From: an uncultured Methylobacillus sp.
Lineage (GTDB): Bacteria; Pseudomonadota; Gammaproteobacteria; Burkholderiales; Methylophilaceae
Reading direction: 5' to 3'
Assembly: GCA_946478965.1 (NCBI GenBank)
Contig: CAMLDQ010000002.1
Span: 1 to 54,730 of the forward strand
DNA: 54,730 nucleotides
Made by a program: the position numbers and the translations under genes. Below, piece by piece: positions 1 to 8,930 of the stretch (its first letter is position 1; each line of letters starts with the position of its first letter). Below the pieces are notes generated by a model that was given only the letters and a program-made list of their open reading frames with translations, ran no database searches and was not told the origin of the DNA.

Positions 1-1
1 T

Positions 2-154
2 AACCCGGACAGCCCGGACAAGGGCACGGCCGAGATCATCATCGGCAAGCAGCGGAATGGCCCGATCGGGACGATACGACTGACTTTCCTCGGCGAACAC
101 ACCCGATTCGAGAATTTTGCCGGCGGCGGAGGTTATGGCGGCGACGAATACTGA
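2..154 (+). CDS. dnaB: Replicative DNA helicase DnaB, C-terminal end (partial)
   Basis: The window opens inside this gene. The last 50 codons read [20 protein letters not shown], then [20 protein letters not shown] and a glycine-rich tail ending GGDEY, followed by TGA. The block [25 protein letters not shown] is the conserved C-terminus of DnaB. DnaB is the hexameric 5'-3' helicase that unwinds the replication fork, and this end belongs to its RecA-like ATPase domain. alr starts 16 bases downstream on the same strand, and dnaB-alr is a common neighbourhood in Proteobacteria. The catalytic core lies outside the window, so nothing can be said about integrity. Confidence 0.93.
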   Translation, partial: NPDSPDKGTAEIIIGKQRNGPIGTIRLTFLGEHTRFENFAGGGGYGGDEY

Positions 155-170
155 GAAAGCCGCTTAGCGC

Positions 171-1238
171 ATGACGCGGCCTATCCTCGCCACCATCCAT
201 TCCCAGGCGCTGCGGCACAATCTTTCCGTCGCCAAGCGGCACGCGCCGAGTTCCCGTGTGATGGCCGTCGTCAAGGCCAATGCCTACGGGCATGGTCTGC
301 TGCGCGTAGCGCAAGCTTTGTCCGATGCTGATGGCTATGCCGTGCTGGGTCTGAATGAAGCGGTAGCTTTGCGCGAGGCCGGTTTTGAACAGACGATTTT
401 GCTGCTGGAAGGGCTGTTCGACGCCAGCGAGCTGCCGCTGGCGATGCAGCATCGGCTGACCGTGGTCGTCCATTCGGAATGGCAGCTTGCCATGCTGGAA
501 GGCATGCGCGACAACCGGACCGTCGATGTTTTTCTCAAGCTCAACACCGGGATGAACCGTCTGGGAGTGCCCATCGGCCGCTTCTGGAGCTTTTACGATC
601 GTATGCAAGCCTGCAAGGCCGTGAGGCATGTCACGCTGATGACGCATTTTGCCACTGCAGACGAAAGTGCTGGCATTGACGTGCAGTTTGACCGTTTTGA
701 AAGCTTGACCGGTGCTATCGCATCGCCCCGCAGCATGGCCAATTCCGCGGCTATTCTGCGGTATCCCCAGTCCCACATGGACTGGGTGCGTCCGGGCATC
801 ATGCTCTACGGCGCCACGCCGTTTTGCGATCAGAATGCCGCAGAGTTGGGGCTGCAGCCCGCAATGACGCTCAATAGCCGGATCATTGCTGTACAAGACA
901 TCGCCAAAGGGGACGGCGTCGGTTACGGCTTGCGCTTCACAGCCGACAAACCGACGCGTGTCGGCATCGTTGCCTGTGGCTATGCGGACGGCTATCCGCG
1001 TCACGCGCCGAGCGGTACGCCGATTGCCGTTGCCGGAAAACTGACCCGGACCCTGGGGCGGGTTTCGATGGACATGCTGTTTGCCGACCTGACAGAAATA
1101 CCGGAGGCTGATATTGGCAGCTCGGTTGAACTCTGGGGGGCGCAAGTGCCGGTAGATGCCGTGGCGCAGGCATCCGGAACGGTGGGATATGAATTGCTGT
1201 GTGCATTGGCGCCGCGTGTGCCGGTTCGGGAGTCATAA
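171..1238 (+). CDS. alr: Alanine racemase
   Basis: PLP enzyme that interconverts L- and D-alanine in the cytoplasm, supplying D-alanine for peptidoglycan. The 355 residues match the usual family length. The cofactor lysine is K35 in the motif [11 protein letters not shown]. The second catalytic residue, the tyrosine contributed by the partner subunit, is expected in CGYADGYPR at about residue 271. The motif LNTGMNRLG in the barrel and [12 protein letters not shown] are also typical. The ATG at 171 follows dnaB by 16 bases, and radA begins 2 bases after the stop, so the three genes are probably one transcript. No irregularity seen. Confidence 0.96.
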   Translation: MTRPILATIHSQALRHNLSVAKRHAPSSRVMAVVKANAYGHGLLRVAQALSDADGYAVLGLNEAVALREAGFEQTILLLEGLFDASELPLAMQHRLTVVVHSEWQLAMLEGMRDNRTVDVFLKLNTGMNRLGVPIGRFWSFYDRMQACKAVRHVTLMTHFATADESAGIDVQFDRFESLTGAIASPRSMANSAAILRYPQSHMDWVRPGIMLYGATPFCDQNAAELGLQPAMTLNSRIIAVQDIAKGDGVGYGLRFTADKPTRVGIVACGYADGYPRHAPSGTPIAVAGKLTRTLGRVSMDMLFADLTEIPEADIGSSVELWGAQVPVDAVAQASGTVGYELLCALAPRVPVRES

Positions 1239-1240
1239 GC

Positions 1241-2599
1241 ATGGCCAAGGCGAAAACGGTCTATACCTGTACTGAATGCGGTGGGCAGATGCCCAAATGG
1301 CAGGGGCAGTGCCCGCATTGCAATGCCTGGAATACCTTGGTGGAAACCGTGGAGGAGACGAGTGTATCCAGCCGTTTTGCTGCGCTCGCCCCCAAAAGTG
1401 CCGGCTTGCAGAAGCTTATAGAGGTGGAAGCGGCGGAAGTGCCGCGCCACCCGACCGGCATCGCCGAGTTCGACCGTGTGCTGGGCGGCGGCCTGGTGCC
1501 GGGTGGCGTCGTGCTGATTGGTGGCGACCCCGGGATCGGCAAGTCGACACTGCTGCTGCAGACGCTATGTCATATTGGCGGGCAGCAGCGCGTGGTGTAC
1601 GTCAGTGGCGAAGAGTCGGCGCAACAGATCGCGATGCGGGCAAAACGGCTGGGGCTGGATGCGAGTCCGCTGGAACTGCTGGCGGAAATCAATCTGGAAA
1701 AAATCACCGCAATATTGCAGGCACACAAGCCGGACGTGGCGGTGATTGATTCCATCCAGACGCTTTATTCCGAGGTGCTGCAATCGGCACCAGGATCGGT
1801 GGCGCAGGTGCGGGAATGTTCCGCACAATTGACGCGCCTCGCCAAGCAGTTGGGCATTACCGTGATTCTGGTCGGCCATGTCACTAAGGAAGGATCGCTG
1901 GCCGGGCCGCGCGTGCTGGAGCATATCGTCGATACCGTGTTGTATTTCGAGGGCGATCCTAATTCGAGCTTCAGGCTAATCCGTGCGTTCAAAAACCGCT
2001 TTGGCGCCGTCAACGAGTTGGGCGTATTCGCGATGACGGAGAAAGGCCTGCGCGAGGTCAGCAATCCTTCAGCCCTGTTCCTGTCGCATCATGCAGAGCA
2101 GGTAGCGGGTTCGTGCATTACCGTGACGCAGGAGGGCACCCGGCCTTTGCTGGTCGAAGTCCAGGCGCTGGTCGACGAGGCGCATGCACCCAACCCCAAA
2201 CGGCTGTGTGTCGGTCTGGAGCAGAATCGCCTAGCCATGCTGCTGGCCGTGCTGCATCGCCATTCGGGCGTGGCCTGCTTCGATCAGGACGTGTTCATCA
2301 ATGCGGTGGGCGGGGTCAAGATCGCCGAGCCTGCGGCCGATCTCGCCGTGATGATGGCTATCGTATCTTCCCTTAAAAACAAACCATTACAGGATAAACT
2401 TATTGTTTTTGGTGAAGTCGGGCTTGCCGGGGAGGTCCGTCCCGTGCAACGCGGGCAGGAGCGCTTGAAAGAAGCGGCCAAGCTTGGCTTTACCAAGGCG
2501 ATAGTGCCGAAGTCCAACAAACCGAAGCAGGCGATTGCCGGCATCGAGGTAGTGGGGGTAGAGCGCGTCGATCAGGCGATTGCCACCCTGCGCGGGTAG
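1241..2599 (+). CDS. radA: DNA repair protein RadA (Sms)
   Basis: RadA is a RecA-like ATPase that promotes branch migration and processing of recombination intermediates. The N-terminal zinc finger has cysteines 10, 13, 24 and 27 (CTECG...CPHC). The Walker A motif is GGDPGIGKST at about residue 95. The RadA-specific KNRFG motif lies in FKNRFGAVNELGVF near residue 250. The C-terminal third is the Lon-protease-like domain (VGGVKIAEPAADLAVMMAI and FGEVGLAGEVRPV). The reading frame extends upstream into alr, but the ATG at 1241 gives the canonical N-terminus MAKAKTVYTC and sits 2 bases after the alr stop. At 452 residues the length is normal. Confidence 0.96.
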   Translation: MAKAKTVYTCTECGGQMPKWQGQCPHCNAWNTLVETVEETSVSSRFAALAPKSAGLQKLIEVEAAEVPRHPTGIAEFDRVLGGGLVPGGVVLIGGDPGIGKSTLLLQTLCHIGGQQRVVYVSGEESAQQIAMRAKRLGLDASPLELLAEINLEKITAILQAHKPDVAVIDSIQTLYSEVLQSAPGSVAQVRECSAQLTRLAKQLGITVILVGHVTKEGSLAGPRVLEHIVDTVLYFEGDPNSSFRLIRAFKNRFGAVNELGVFAMTEKGLREVSNPSALFLSHHAEQVAGSCITVTQEGTRPLLVEVQALVDEAHAPNPKRLCVGLEQNRLAMLLAVLHRHSGVACFDQDVFINAVGGVKIAEPAADLAVMMAIVSSLKNKPLQDKLIVFGEVGLAGEVRPVQRGQERLKEAAKLGFTKAIVPKSNKPKQAIAGIEVVGVERVDQAIATLRG

Positions 2600-2619
2600 C
2601 CAGCGGTTCTAGCGCCAAT

Positions 2620-3129
2620 TCAATTCGCGTGGCTACGCGGATGTACCGTGATCGAATACAGATGATTGGGGCGTACCACGGTGTAAACGTCATTCCATAC
2701 GCCCTGGCGCTTGCCGTTCAGATAGATGGATGCCGGCCCCCACTTTCCCGGGTTACCCTTGACGGTTTCGGGGAAGGTGTCGACGGCGACACAGAGCACT
2801 TCCTGCCAGACTTCCAGACCGGTTTTACCCATCGCCTGCCGTATCCGCTGCCGTGTATCGGCAATAGCGGCATAACCTGGCTGACTTCTGATACTGGCAA
2901 GGAACGGGGTCAGGTTGTCACTTCCCGGAATGCGCGCAAAACAGCCTGAATCAGCCAGCATCTTGCCGTTGATCTTGGCTCCGGTCGGCGGCAAAGGGCT
3001 GCGGTATTCGAAATGGATTGCCTGGAGTTTTGCGTCGGCATATTCGGCTTGCAGGCTGAATGTGTCGCCGGCGGAGGCGAGTTGAAGCCAGCCGGAGAGA
3101 AGGGCGAAAATCCAGATTCTGGACATCAT
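2620..3129 (-). CDS. Secreted protein of unknown function
   Basis: I do not recognise the family. With the start at 3129 the protein is about 169 residues and opens with a convincing signal peptide: MMSRIWIFALLSGWLQ, then LASA, with cleavage likely before G21. The mature part has two cysteines (in SGCFARI and LCVAV) that could form a periplasmic disulfide. It also contains the segment KGNPGKWGPASIYLNGKRQG, which reads like a beta-hairpin surface. It starts one base after the stop of the upstream dehydrogenase gene, so it is probably translated from the same message. It is convergent with radA, with only 20 bases between the stops. The reading frame continues upstream of 3129, but that extension would lie inside the neighbouring gene and precede the signal peptide. 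Confidence 0.7.
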   Translation of the reverse strand: MMSRIWIFALLSGWLQLASAGDTFSLQAEYADAKLQAIHFEYRSPLPPTGAKINGKMLADSGCFARIPGSDNLTPFLASIRSQPGYAAIADTRQRIRQAMGKTGLEVWQEVLCVAVDTFPETVKGNPGKWGPASIYLNGKRQGVWNDVYTVVRPNHLYSITVHPRSHAN

Positions 3130-3130
3130 T

Positions 3131-3883
3131 TCAGGATGTTTTGGCTTTCTGTGCTTCAAACGTCTGACCACTTACTCCGGCACTGTCGTGTCCCATCAGG
3201 TAGAGATAGAGTGGCATGATGGACTCCGCTTTCGGCAGGCGCTCATGTACTTCGCCCGGATGCGACAGCTTGCGCTGCGGGCACTGTACCGGGCCCGGAA
3301 TGACGGTATTGATACGTACTTGGGGAGAAGTTTCCAGTTCCAGCGCCCAGGTTTTGACCAACTGCTCGGCAGCATTCTTCGAGATCGCATGTGCTCCCCA
3401 GTAAGCGGCGGGATGATGCGCCGCAGTCGTGGAGGTGACGACGACGGAAGCATCGGGAGCACGCTTGAGCAACGGCAGGCAGGCTTTGGTGAGCAGGAAC
3501 GGCGCGACCAGGTTGACCTGCAGCATGCCGGCAAATTGCTCGGCAGTCTGGATTTCGAGCGGACTCAGGTTATCGAAACGGCTGGCATTGTGAAGAATGC
3601 CATCCAGGCGTCCGATCTGCTGGTAGATGCCTTCGGCCAGCGCGGTGTAGTCCTGTTCGCCGGCTTTTTCCAGATTGAGAGGGAAAATCAGGGGTTGCGG
3701 CCAGCCCGCCGTCTCGATTTCGTCATAAACCGCCTCCAGCTTCTTGACCTTGCGGCCCAGCAGAATGACGGTGGCGCCTTGTTCTGCAAAGGCGAGCGCA
3801 GCCGTCCTGCCGATGCCCTGCCCGGCACCGGTGACGAGGATGACGCGGTCTTTGAGATGTAAGGGAGGGGGCTGGTAATTCAT
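3131..3883 (-). CDS. Short-chain dehydrogenase, YciK-like, with His at the catalytic Tyr position
   Basis: A 250-residue Rossmann-fold protein of the SDR superfamily. The NAD(P)-binding motif TGAGQGIG is at about residues 18-25, HNAS at 98-101, and the conserved helix asparagine is in LQVNLVAPF. The overall layout, especially NWGA/YWGA before the active-site helix, resembles YciK-type proteins of unknown substrate. The family's YxxxK motif reads HAISK here: His165 stands where tyrosine is expected, while Ser151 and Lys169 are kept. The codon is CAT. Activity is therefore doubtful or altered. The gene lies 42 bases downstream of the PF04020 membrane protein and 1 base upstream of the secreted unknown, apparently in the hpn transcript. 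Confidence 0.85.
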   Translation of the reverse strand: MNYQPPPLHLKDRVILVTGAGQGIGRTAALAFAEQGATVILLGRKVKKLEAVYDEIETAGWPQPLIFPLNLEKAGEQDYTALAEGIYQQIGRLDGILHNASRFDNLSPLEIQTAEQFAGMLQVNLVAPFLLTKACLPLLKRAPDASVVVTSTTAAHHPAAYWGAHAISKNAAEQLVKTWALELETSPQVRINTVIPGPVQCPQRKLSHPGEVHERLPKAESIMPLYLYLMGHDSAGVSGQTFEAQKAKTS

Positions 3884-3925
3884 GGCGCATCCATATCGGC
3901 AAAGCGCGCATTTTACACCCAGCAG

Positions 3926-4324
3926 CTAGATGCTGACGGTATTCCCGCTAGCGTGCAGGATCGGGCCGCTGCTGCCGGGCAGCAGCAATTCGATGAAAAA
4001 ACCGAAGCAGGCGATGAAAATGCTGACGAAAAATGCCGTCCAGAATCCCGAAACCTTGAAGCCTTTGACCACGGCCGAGACCAGCAGCACCATCATCGCG
4101 TTGATGATCAGAAGAAACAGCCCGAAGGTGAGAAAGGTTAGCGGCAGCGTCAGCAATACCAGGATGGGGCGCAGGATGGCATTGGCAAAGCCCAGCATCA
4201 GCGCCGAAACCAGCAGTGCGGATTTGTTGGAGAAAGACAGGCCGGTGAAAATATAACTTGCCACCCAGAGTGACAAGCTCATTACACCCCAGTGGACGAG
4301 AAAATCGTAAAGATGCGGGTTCAT
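3926..4324 (-). CDS. Small membrane protein, PF04020 (phage holin family 4 / YvlD-like)
   Basis: A 132-residue, very hydrophobic protein with four predicted membrane spans: about residues 12-30, 36-55, 60-85 and 95-115. The segment LMLGFANAILRPILVLLTLP followed by LTFLTFGLFLLIINAMMV is the hallmark of the PF04020 family. That family was named after phage holins but is widespread on bacterial chromosomes, and its molecular role is not established. The start codon overlaps the stop of hpnE (ATGA at 4324-4321), which indicates translational coupling to the squalene genes. A prophage origin is not supported, since no phage genes are nearby. Confidence 0.85.
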   Translation of the reverse strand: MNPHLYDFLVHWGVMSLSLWVASYIFTGLSFSNKSALLVSALMLGFANAILRPILVLLTLPLTFLTFGLFLLIINAMMVLLVSAVVKGFKVSGFWTAFFVSIFIACFGFFIELLLPGSSGPILHASGNTVSI

Positions 4325-5658
4325 GTCGTCAGCTTAGCAGATACGGGCAGGTTTTCCAGCAGTAGACGTGCGCAGGTACGGCCACTTCTGACGGCGCCTT
4401 CGATGGTGGCCGGGTAATCGCCGGCCGTGTAGTCTCCGGCCAGATAGAAATTAGCCAGCGGCGTGCGCTGGGAAGGGCGCGGCAAATCGGGCAGGCAGGC
4501 GAAAGTGGCGCGTTTCTCGGCTATCACCTTGTGCCACAACGGGGCGGGCAGTTCCGGGAATGCTTGCGCGAGTTCCCGTCCGATCTCTTCGGCAAGCTTT
4601 TCCTGCGGCAGTGCCTGGTGACTCCCTTCCGCACTGACGACCACTGCCAGCAAACCCTGCTGTGCATCCAGTGTGCCTCGATCCAGCACCCATTGGGCAA
4701 AACCGCCGTTCAATCCGATCATAGGGTAGGGCAGGCGTACCGTCTCCGGGTATTGCAGATAAACCGTGTAGATCGGCTGGTAGGCATAGGCAGCCAGCAT
4801 GCTGACGTGCGCAGCAAGCGTCGGCAAGCCTTGCACCAATTCCTGCACGCGGAAGGGCGCTGCGGCGCAGACCACATGGCTGAAGGCATGTGTGGCCTCG
4901 GCACATTCCACAGCGAAACCGTCCGATTGTTCACGGATTGCCATCACGGGCGTGCCGCAATAAATCTCGCCACCTGATTGTTCTACAAGCCTGGCCAAAG
5001 GTGTCGCCAGCAGGGTGGAGAGATCGTAGCGTGGCAGCATGAGGTCGCTGGCCGTCTTGCTTCCGGCGAAACTGTCGCGCAGCACATTCAGGAAAACCTG
5101 CGTGCTTGCCATGTGCAGAGGCGTATTGAGCGCCGCCAGGCAAAGCGGTTCCCATAACAGGCGGATGATGCGTTCCGGTTGCCGTCGCTTGAGGAAATGC
5201 TCCAATACCTCATCCCCGGCCAGCCGGAAACCTGAAAGCTTGAGCGTGGCCATGAAGCCCAGTGCGGACAGCCGTTCGCGACGCGTCAAGCCTTCTGCGC
5301 GCAGCACACCGGCCAGTATATGCAACGGAGCGGGCAGCCGGGATGAGGCGTTCAGCCTGAAGCTTCCCAGCTGAATCAGCTGCAAGGGCAGGCGCAACAG
5401 CGCCTGTTCGACATCCACACCGGCCAGTGCCAGGAGTCGCAGGGTTTCGCTATAGGCGCCAATCAGGATGTGCTGGCCGTTGTCGAGTCGCCGGCCCTTC
5501 CAGGTAAGGCCGCGCGCTCGGCCACCCAGGTGGCGCGCTGATTCGAATAGCGTGACCGCAATCCCCTGGCTTGCCAGGGTGGCGGCAGCGGCGAGGCCGG
5601 CACAACCGCCGCCGATGACGGCCACCCGCATGGCGTCACGGCTTGCGGATCCGATCAT
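4321..5658 (-). CDS. hpnE: Hydroxysqualene dehydroxylase HpnE (squalene-associated FAD-dependent desaturase)
   Basis: HpnE removes the hydroxyl from hydroxysqualene to give squalene, the last step of the three-enzyme HpnCDE route. The FAD-binding motif MRVAVIGGGCAGLAAAATLA is close to the N-terminus. The amine-oxidase/desaturase fold follows, ending with FYLAGDYTAGDYPATIEGAVRSG. I chose the start at 5658 (MIGSASRDAMRVAV) because it overlaps the hpnD stop as ATGA. An internal ATG at 5631 (MRVAVIGGG) is an alternative. The protein would be about 445 residues, normal for the family. The longer upstream extension of the frame lies inside hpnD. Confidence 0.92.
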   Translation of the reverse strand: MIGSASRDAMRVAVIGGGCAGLAAAATLASQGIAVTLFESARHLGGRARGLTWKGRRLDNGQHILIGAYSETLRLLALAGVDVEQALLRLPLQLIQLGSFRLNASSRLPAPLHILAGVLRAEGLTRRERLSALGFMATLKLSGFRLAGDEVLEHFLKRRQPERIIRLLWEPLCLAALNTPLHMASTQVFLNVLRDSFAGSKTASDLMLPRYDLSTLLATPLARLVEQSGGEIYCGTPVMAIREQSDGFAVECAEATHAFSHVVCAAAPFRVQELVQGLPTLAAHVSMLAAYAYQPIYTVYLQYPETVRLPYPMIGLNGGFAQWVLDRGTLDAQQGLLAVVVSAEGSHQALPQEKLAEEIGRELAQAFPELPAPLWHKVIAEKRATFACLPDLPRPSQRTPLANFYLAGDYTAGDYPATIEGAVRSGRTCARLLLENLPVSAKLTT

Positions 5659-6491
5659 CCCTTGATCCAGGTGAGCCAGGCCAGCCAGAGCTTGCGCAGG
5701 GGTGTCAACGAGATGCGCTGATTGAGCACTTTCTCGCATCCGCCCGCCCGAATTTCGTTCAGCAAGGTGCGGTAAATCGCCGCCATGATCAGACCGGTGC
5801 GCTGTGCCTTGCGATCACTGTCAGGCAGTTCGGCGAAAGCACGTTCATAATATTCCTGGGCGCGGTCGATCTGGTATTCCAGCAACTGGCGTACGTTTTC
5901 ACCCTCACGGCCGTTCAGGATATCCAGTTCGGTGACGGCGAAACGGTTCATTTCGTCCATGGGCAAATAGATTCGGCCACGGCGCGCATCCTCGCCGACA
6001 TCGCGCACGATGTTGGTTAACTGAAATGCCAATCCAAGATCATGCGCGTATTTCAGCGTCTTGCGGTCGCCGTAGCCAAAAATCGAGGCGGAGAGCAAGC
6101 CGACAACGCTGGCGACGCGATAGCAATAGAGCTGCAATTCTTTGAAGTCGCGGTAGCGGTTCTGGTCGAGATCCATTTCCATGCCATCAATGATCTCGAG
6201 GAAATGCTCTTCGGCCAGGTTGTAGTCGCGCACTGCGTTTACCAGGGCTTGCGTCACCGGATGTTGAGGCTTGTCGGCATAGAGGTTGGCAATCTCTATG
6301 CGCCACCAGGCGAGCTTGGCCCGTGCGATAGTGCTGTCCGAACATTCGTCCGCCACATCGTCCACTTCGCGGCAAAAGGCATAGAGCGCAGTGATCGCTT
6401 CACGTCTGGGACGCGGCAGGAAGAGAAAACTGTAATAAAAACTGGAACCGCTGGCTGCGGCTTTTTGCTGGCAGTAGTCGTGTGGGTTCAT
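5655..6491 (-). CDS. hpnD: Presqualene diphosphate synthase HpnD
   Basis: A 278-residue squalene/phytoene synthase-family enzyme that condenses two farnesyl diphosphates to presqualene diphosphate. The first aspartate-rich motif is REVDDVADE at about residues 45-53. The second is NIVRDVGEDARRGRIYLP at about 150-167; together they bind the Mg-diphosphate. The start at 6491 (MNPHDYCQQKAAASGSSFYY) overlaps the last base of the hpnC stop (TAATG), a tight coupling. A longer frame upstream overlaps hpnC and is rejected. The C-terminus overlaps the hpnE start by four bases. Confidence 0.94.
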   Translation of the reverse strand: MNPHDYCQQKAAASGSSFYYSFLFLPRPRREAITALYAFCREVDDVADECSDSTIARAKLAWWRIEIANLYADKPQHPVTQALVNAVRDYNLAEEHFLEIIDGMEMDLDQNRYRDFKELQLYCYRVASVVGLLSASIFGYGDRKTLKYAHDLGLAFQLTNIVRDVGEDARRGRIYLPMDEMNRFAVTELDILNGREGENVRQLLEYQIDRAQEYYERAFAELPDSDRKAQRTGLIMAAIYRTLLNEIRAGGCEKVLNQRISLTPLRKLWLAWLTWIKG

Positions 6492-7336
6492 TATTTTGCC
6501 CGGATTGCCCGATACAGCATGTAGCACCAGTCGCGCGGCGTCAGTACGGGCCGGTGCTGGAACATGTCGCCACCGGATTTATGCAGCTTGCTCAGTATGC
6601 GTTCGCCACCTGCGATAATCGTGCGCATTTCCAGCCCGATGCGGCCTTTCAAGACCAGGCCCAGCGGCGCACCGGATTGCAACAGCTTGCGTGCGCGTTC
6701 GATCTCGAACTGCATGAAGCTCCACCACATGCCGCTGGTGTCGCCCCGGGCGATCTGGGCCTCGGTGATACGGTATTTGCGCATCTCGTCGAGCGGGAAA
6801 TAGATGCGTTCCTTGCGGTAGTCGATGGCGACATCCTGCAAGAAGTTGATGATCTGCAGTGCCGAGCAGATGGCATCCGCGTAGCCGATGTTGCGCGGCG
6901 TGGCTTGGCCGTAGAGATGCAGCAGCAGGCGGCCGATAGGATTGGCGGAACGCCGGCAGTAGTCCATGACCTCGCCGAAGTTCTCGTATCGGGTCTTGAC
7001 CACATCCTGGCTGAAGGCGTCGAGCAGGTCGTAGAAAGGCTGCAAGGGCAGCTTCCATTCGGCAATCATGTTGGCCAGTGTCTTGAAGAAATCGGTTTGC
7101 GGATCGCGTCCCGCCGCGAGCAGGTCGAGCTCCTGGCGAAAGCCATCCAGCAGAGCGAGGCGTTCCTCCGGAGTATGCTCTCCCTCGTCGGCGAAATCAT
7201 CCGCTTGTCGGGCAAAAGCATAGATCAAGCCGATGGGGCGGCGCAGGCGTAACGGCATCAGTACGGATGCCACCGGGAAATTTTCGTAATGCGTATTGGC
7301 GAGTGCCAGGCTGGCATCGGTGACGGCGTCATTCAT
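6491..7336 (-). CDS. hpnC: Squalene synthase-like HpnC (hydroxysqualene synthase)
   Basis: A 281-residue member of the squalene/phytoene synthase family and the first gene of the hpnCDE set. HpnC converts presqualene diphosphate to hydroxysqualene. It carries the first aspartate motif as ARQADDFADEGE at about residues 43-54. The second is NFLQDVAIDYRKERIYFPLDE at about 163-183. The N-terminus HYENFPVASVLMPLRLRRPI is typical. Transcription probably starts in the 84-base gap between this gene and the divergent phosphorylase gene at 7421. Six genes follow each other on this strand with gaps of at most 42 bases. Confidence 0.94.
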   Translation of the reverse strand: MNDAVTDASLALANTHYENFPVASVLMPLRLRRPIGLIYAFARQADDFADEGEHTPEERLALLDGFRQELDLLAAGRDPQTDFFKTLANMIAEWKLPLQPFYDLLDAFSQDVVKTRYENFGEVMDYCRRSANPIGRLLLHLYGQATPRNIGYADAICSALQIINFLQDVAIDYRKERIYFPLDEMRKYRITEAQIARGDTSGMWWSFMQFEIERARKLLQSGAPLGLVLKGRIGLEMRTIIAGGERILSKLHKSGGDMFQHRPVLTPRDWCYMLYRAIRAK

Positions 7337-7420
7337 AGCCGGCAGTATGCCACAAAGCGGCGCCGCTTTCCGGCAGGCTTTGCGCTACAATTCAAGGGAA
7401 TTCACTCATTCGGAAATTCT

Positions 7421-8167
7421 ATGCTAGGCATTATCGGCGGCACGGGTCTTACGCAACTCGCCAACCTTGAAATTACGCACCGGCAGGTGATACGCACCCC
7501 TTATGGCGAACCTTCAGGCCCGCTGACCTATGGCCGGATCAACAATCATCAGGTGGTATTTCTGGCTCGCCACGGGTACGGGCATACGATTCCCCCGCAT
7601 CTGGTGAATTATCGTGCCAATCTGTGGGCGCTGTATTCCGAAAACGTCAAGGATGTCGTTTCGGTGGCCACCGTTGGCGGCATTCATGAAAGCCTGGTAC
7701 CGGGCTCCATCGCGATCCCCGATCAGATCATCGATTACACTCATGGGCGCAAGACCACCTATCACGACTTGATGGATCGTCCGGTAACCCACATCGACTT
7801 TACCGAACCCTATTGCCCGAAAATGCGCGCCCTGTGCATGCAGGCTGCGAAGGCAGCAGGTGAGGCATTTGTGGATGGCGGCGTCTATGCGGCGGTTCAG
7901 GGGCCGCGCCTGGAAACGGCTGCCGAAATCAATCGGCTGGAACGCGATGGCGCGACCATGGTTGGCATGACCGGCATGCCGGAAGCGGCACTCGCACGCG
8001 AACTTGAGGTTAGCTATGCCGCGGTTTGCGTAGTGGCCAATCATGCAGCAGGGCGGGGCACCAGCGCCCAGGGTATTCAGTATGAAGCCATCGAGGCGGT
8101 ATTGAGCAACACCATGCTGCGGGTTCGGAATATTCTGGAACATTTGGTGGAAATCCATGCCGAATAG
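7421..8167 (+). CDS. S-methyl-5'-thioinosine phosphorylase (MTAP/PNP family)
   Basis: A 248-residue purine nucleoside phosphorylase-family enzyme that cleaves methylthioinosine (or methylthioadenosine) with phosphate in methionine and purine salvage. It starts MLGIIGGTGLTQL. It keeps FLARHGYGHTIPPHLVNYRANLWAL (phosphate and ribose site), VATVGGIHESL, and QGPRLETAAEINRLERDG...VGMTGMPEAALAREL. The match to the Pseudomonas-type methylthioinosine phosphorylase sequence as I remember it is close, including GTGLTQL and NHAAG, so MTIP is preferred over MTAP. I place the start at 7421 because the upstream part of the frame overlaps divergent hpnC. Confidence 0.9.
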   Translation: MLGIIGGTGLTQLANLEITHRQVIRTPYGEPSGPLTYGRINNHQVVFLARHGYGHTIPPHLVNYRANLWALYSENVKDVVSVATVGGIHESLVPGSIAIPDQIIDYTHGRKTTYHDLMDRPVTHIDFTEPYCPKMRALCMQAAKAAGEAFVDGGVYAAVQGPRLETAAEINRLERDGATMVGMTGMPEAALARELEVSYAAVCVVANHAAGRGTSAQGIQYEAIEAVLSNTMLRVRNILEHLVEIHAE

Positions 8168-8192
8168 CTAACGGCTTTTTGGGGCATTCGTC

Positions 8193-8726
8193 ATGAGCGT
8201 CAGAGCGGTACTAAGAATGGGCGACCCTCTGCTTCTGCAAAGAGCGGCGGAAGTGGAGCGTTTCGACACACCTGAGCTGTATGCACTGATCCAGGACATG
8301 CATGACACCATGGAGGCGATGGATGGCGCTGGAATCGCCGCGCCGCAGATCGGCGTCAGTTTGCGCGTGGTGATTTTCGGTGTCGGTCAAAACCCGCGTT
8401 ATCCAGATGCCGAAGAGGTGCCCTATACCGTATTGATCAACCCCAGGATCGCACCTCTAGGCGAAGACCTGGAAGATGGCTGGGAAGGCTGCCTTTCCGT
8501 ACCAGGCATGCGCGGCATCGTGCCGCGCCATGCCCGTATCCATTACACCGGATTCGATCCCTATGGCCAGCCGATCGACCGCATCGCCAGTGGATTCCAC
8601 GCGCGTGTCGTGCAGCACGAGTGCGACCATCTCGACGGCATCCTGTACCCGATGCGGATAACGGATCTGCGCAACTTCGGCTATACCGAAGTTTTATTTC
8701 CCGGGCAGGACATACAGGACGATTAG
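8193..8726 (+). CDS. def: Peptide deformylase
   Basis: A 177-residue metalloenzyme that removes the formyl group from nascent proteins. All three signature motifs are present: [10 protein letters not shown] at about residues 48-57, EGCLSVPG near 98, and QHECDHLDG near 141. They provide the metal ligands Cys, His and His and the catalytic Glu. It lies 25 bases after the phosphorylase gene and is followed by tRNA-Ser. It is not beside fmt, the classical partner of def, so the genome may carry a second copy elsewhere. I cannot test that. Confidence 0.94.
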   Translation: MSVRAVLRMGDPLLLQRAAEVERFDTPELYALIQDMHDTMEAMDGAGIAAPQIGVSLRVVIFGVGQNPRYPDAEEVPYTVLINPRIAPLGEDLEDGWEGCLSVPGMRGIVPRHARIHYTGFDPYGQPIDRIASGFHARVVQHECDHLDGILYPMRITDLRNFGYTEVLFPGQDIQDD

Positions 8727-8757
8727 CGGGCCTGTGGTAGAATTGCGGCCTCCCCAA

Positions 8758-8847
8758 GGAAGCGTGGCAGAGTGGTCGATTGCAGCGGTCTTGAAAACCG
8801 CCAGGGGTTTACGCCCCTCGTGAGTTCGAATCTCACCGCTTCCGCCA
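8758..8847 (+). tRNA. tRNA-Ser (anticodon UGA)
   Basis: A 90-base type II tRNA. The acceptor arm GGAAGCG pairs with CGCTTCC (8837-8843), followed by discriminator G and an encoded CCA. The anticodon stem GCGGT/ACCGC holds the loop CTTGAAA with anticodon TGA. The T arm has GTTCGAATC. A long variable arm (AGGGGTTTACGCCCCT region) confirms serine identity. The DNA immediately downstream changes to degenerate, mobile-element-rich sequence. Confidence 0.97.
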
Positions 8848-8930
8848 GCCTGTGAGTAGGCTACATTTTGCTTTATTAGATTTTTGAGCTTGCTCGCTAG
8901 GCATTTTCTTCCTTTCCAAATTTCTGGCGT

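Noticed and set aside
39..1145. 368-residue minus-strand reading frame
   Set aside because: Antisense to alr. Low-complexity, no recognisable domain.
3926..4324. Prophage holin
   Set aside because: PF04020 carries a holin name, but the gene is coupled to hpnE and no phage genes are near.
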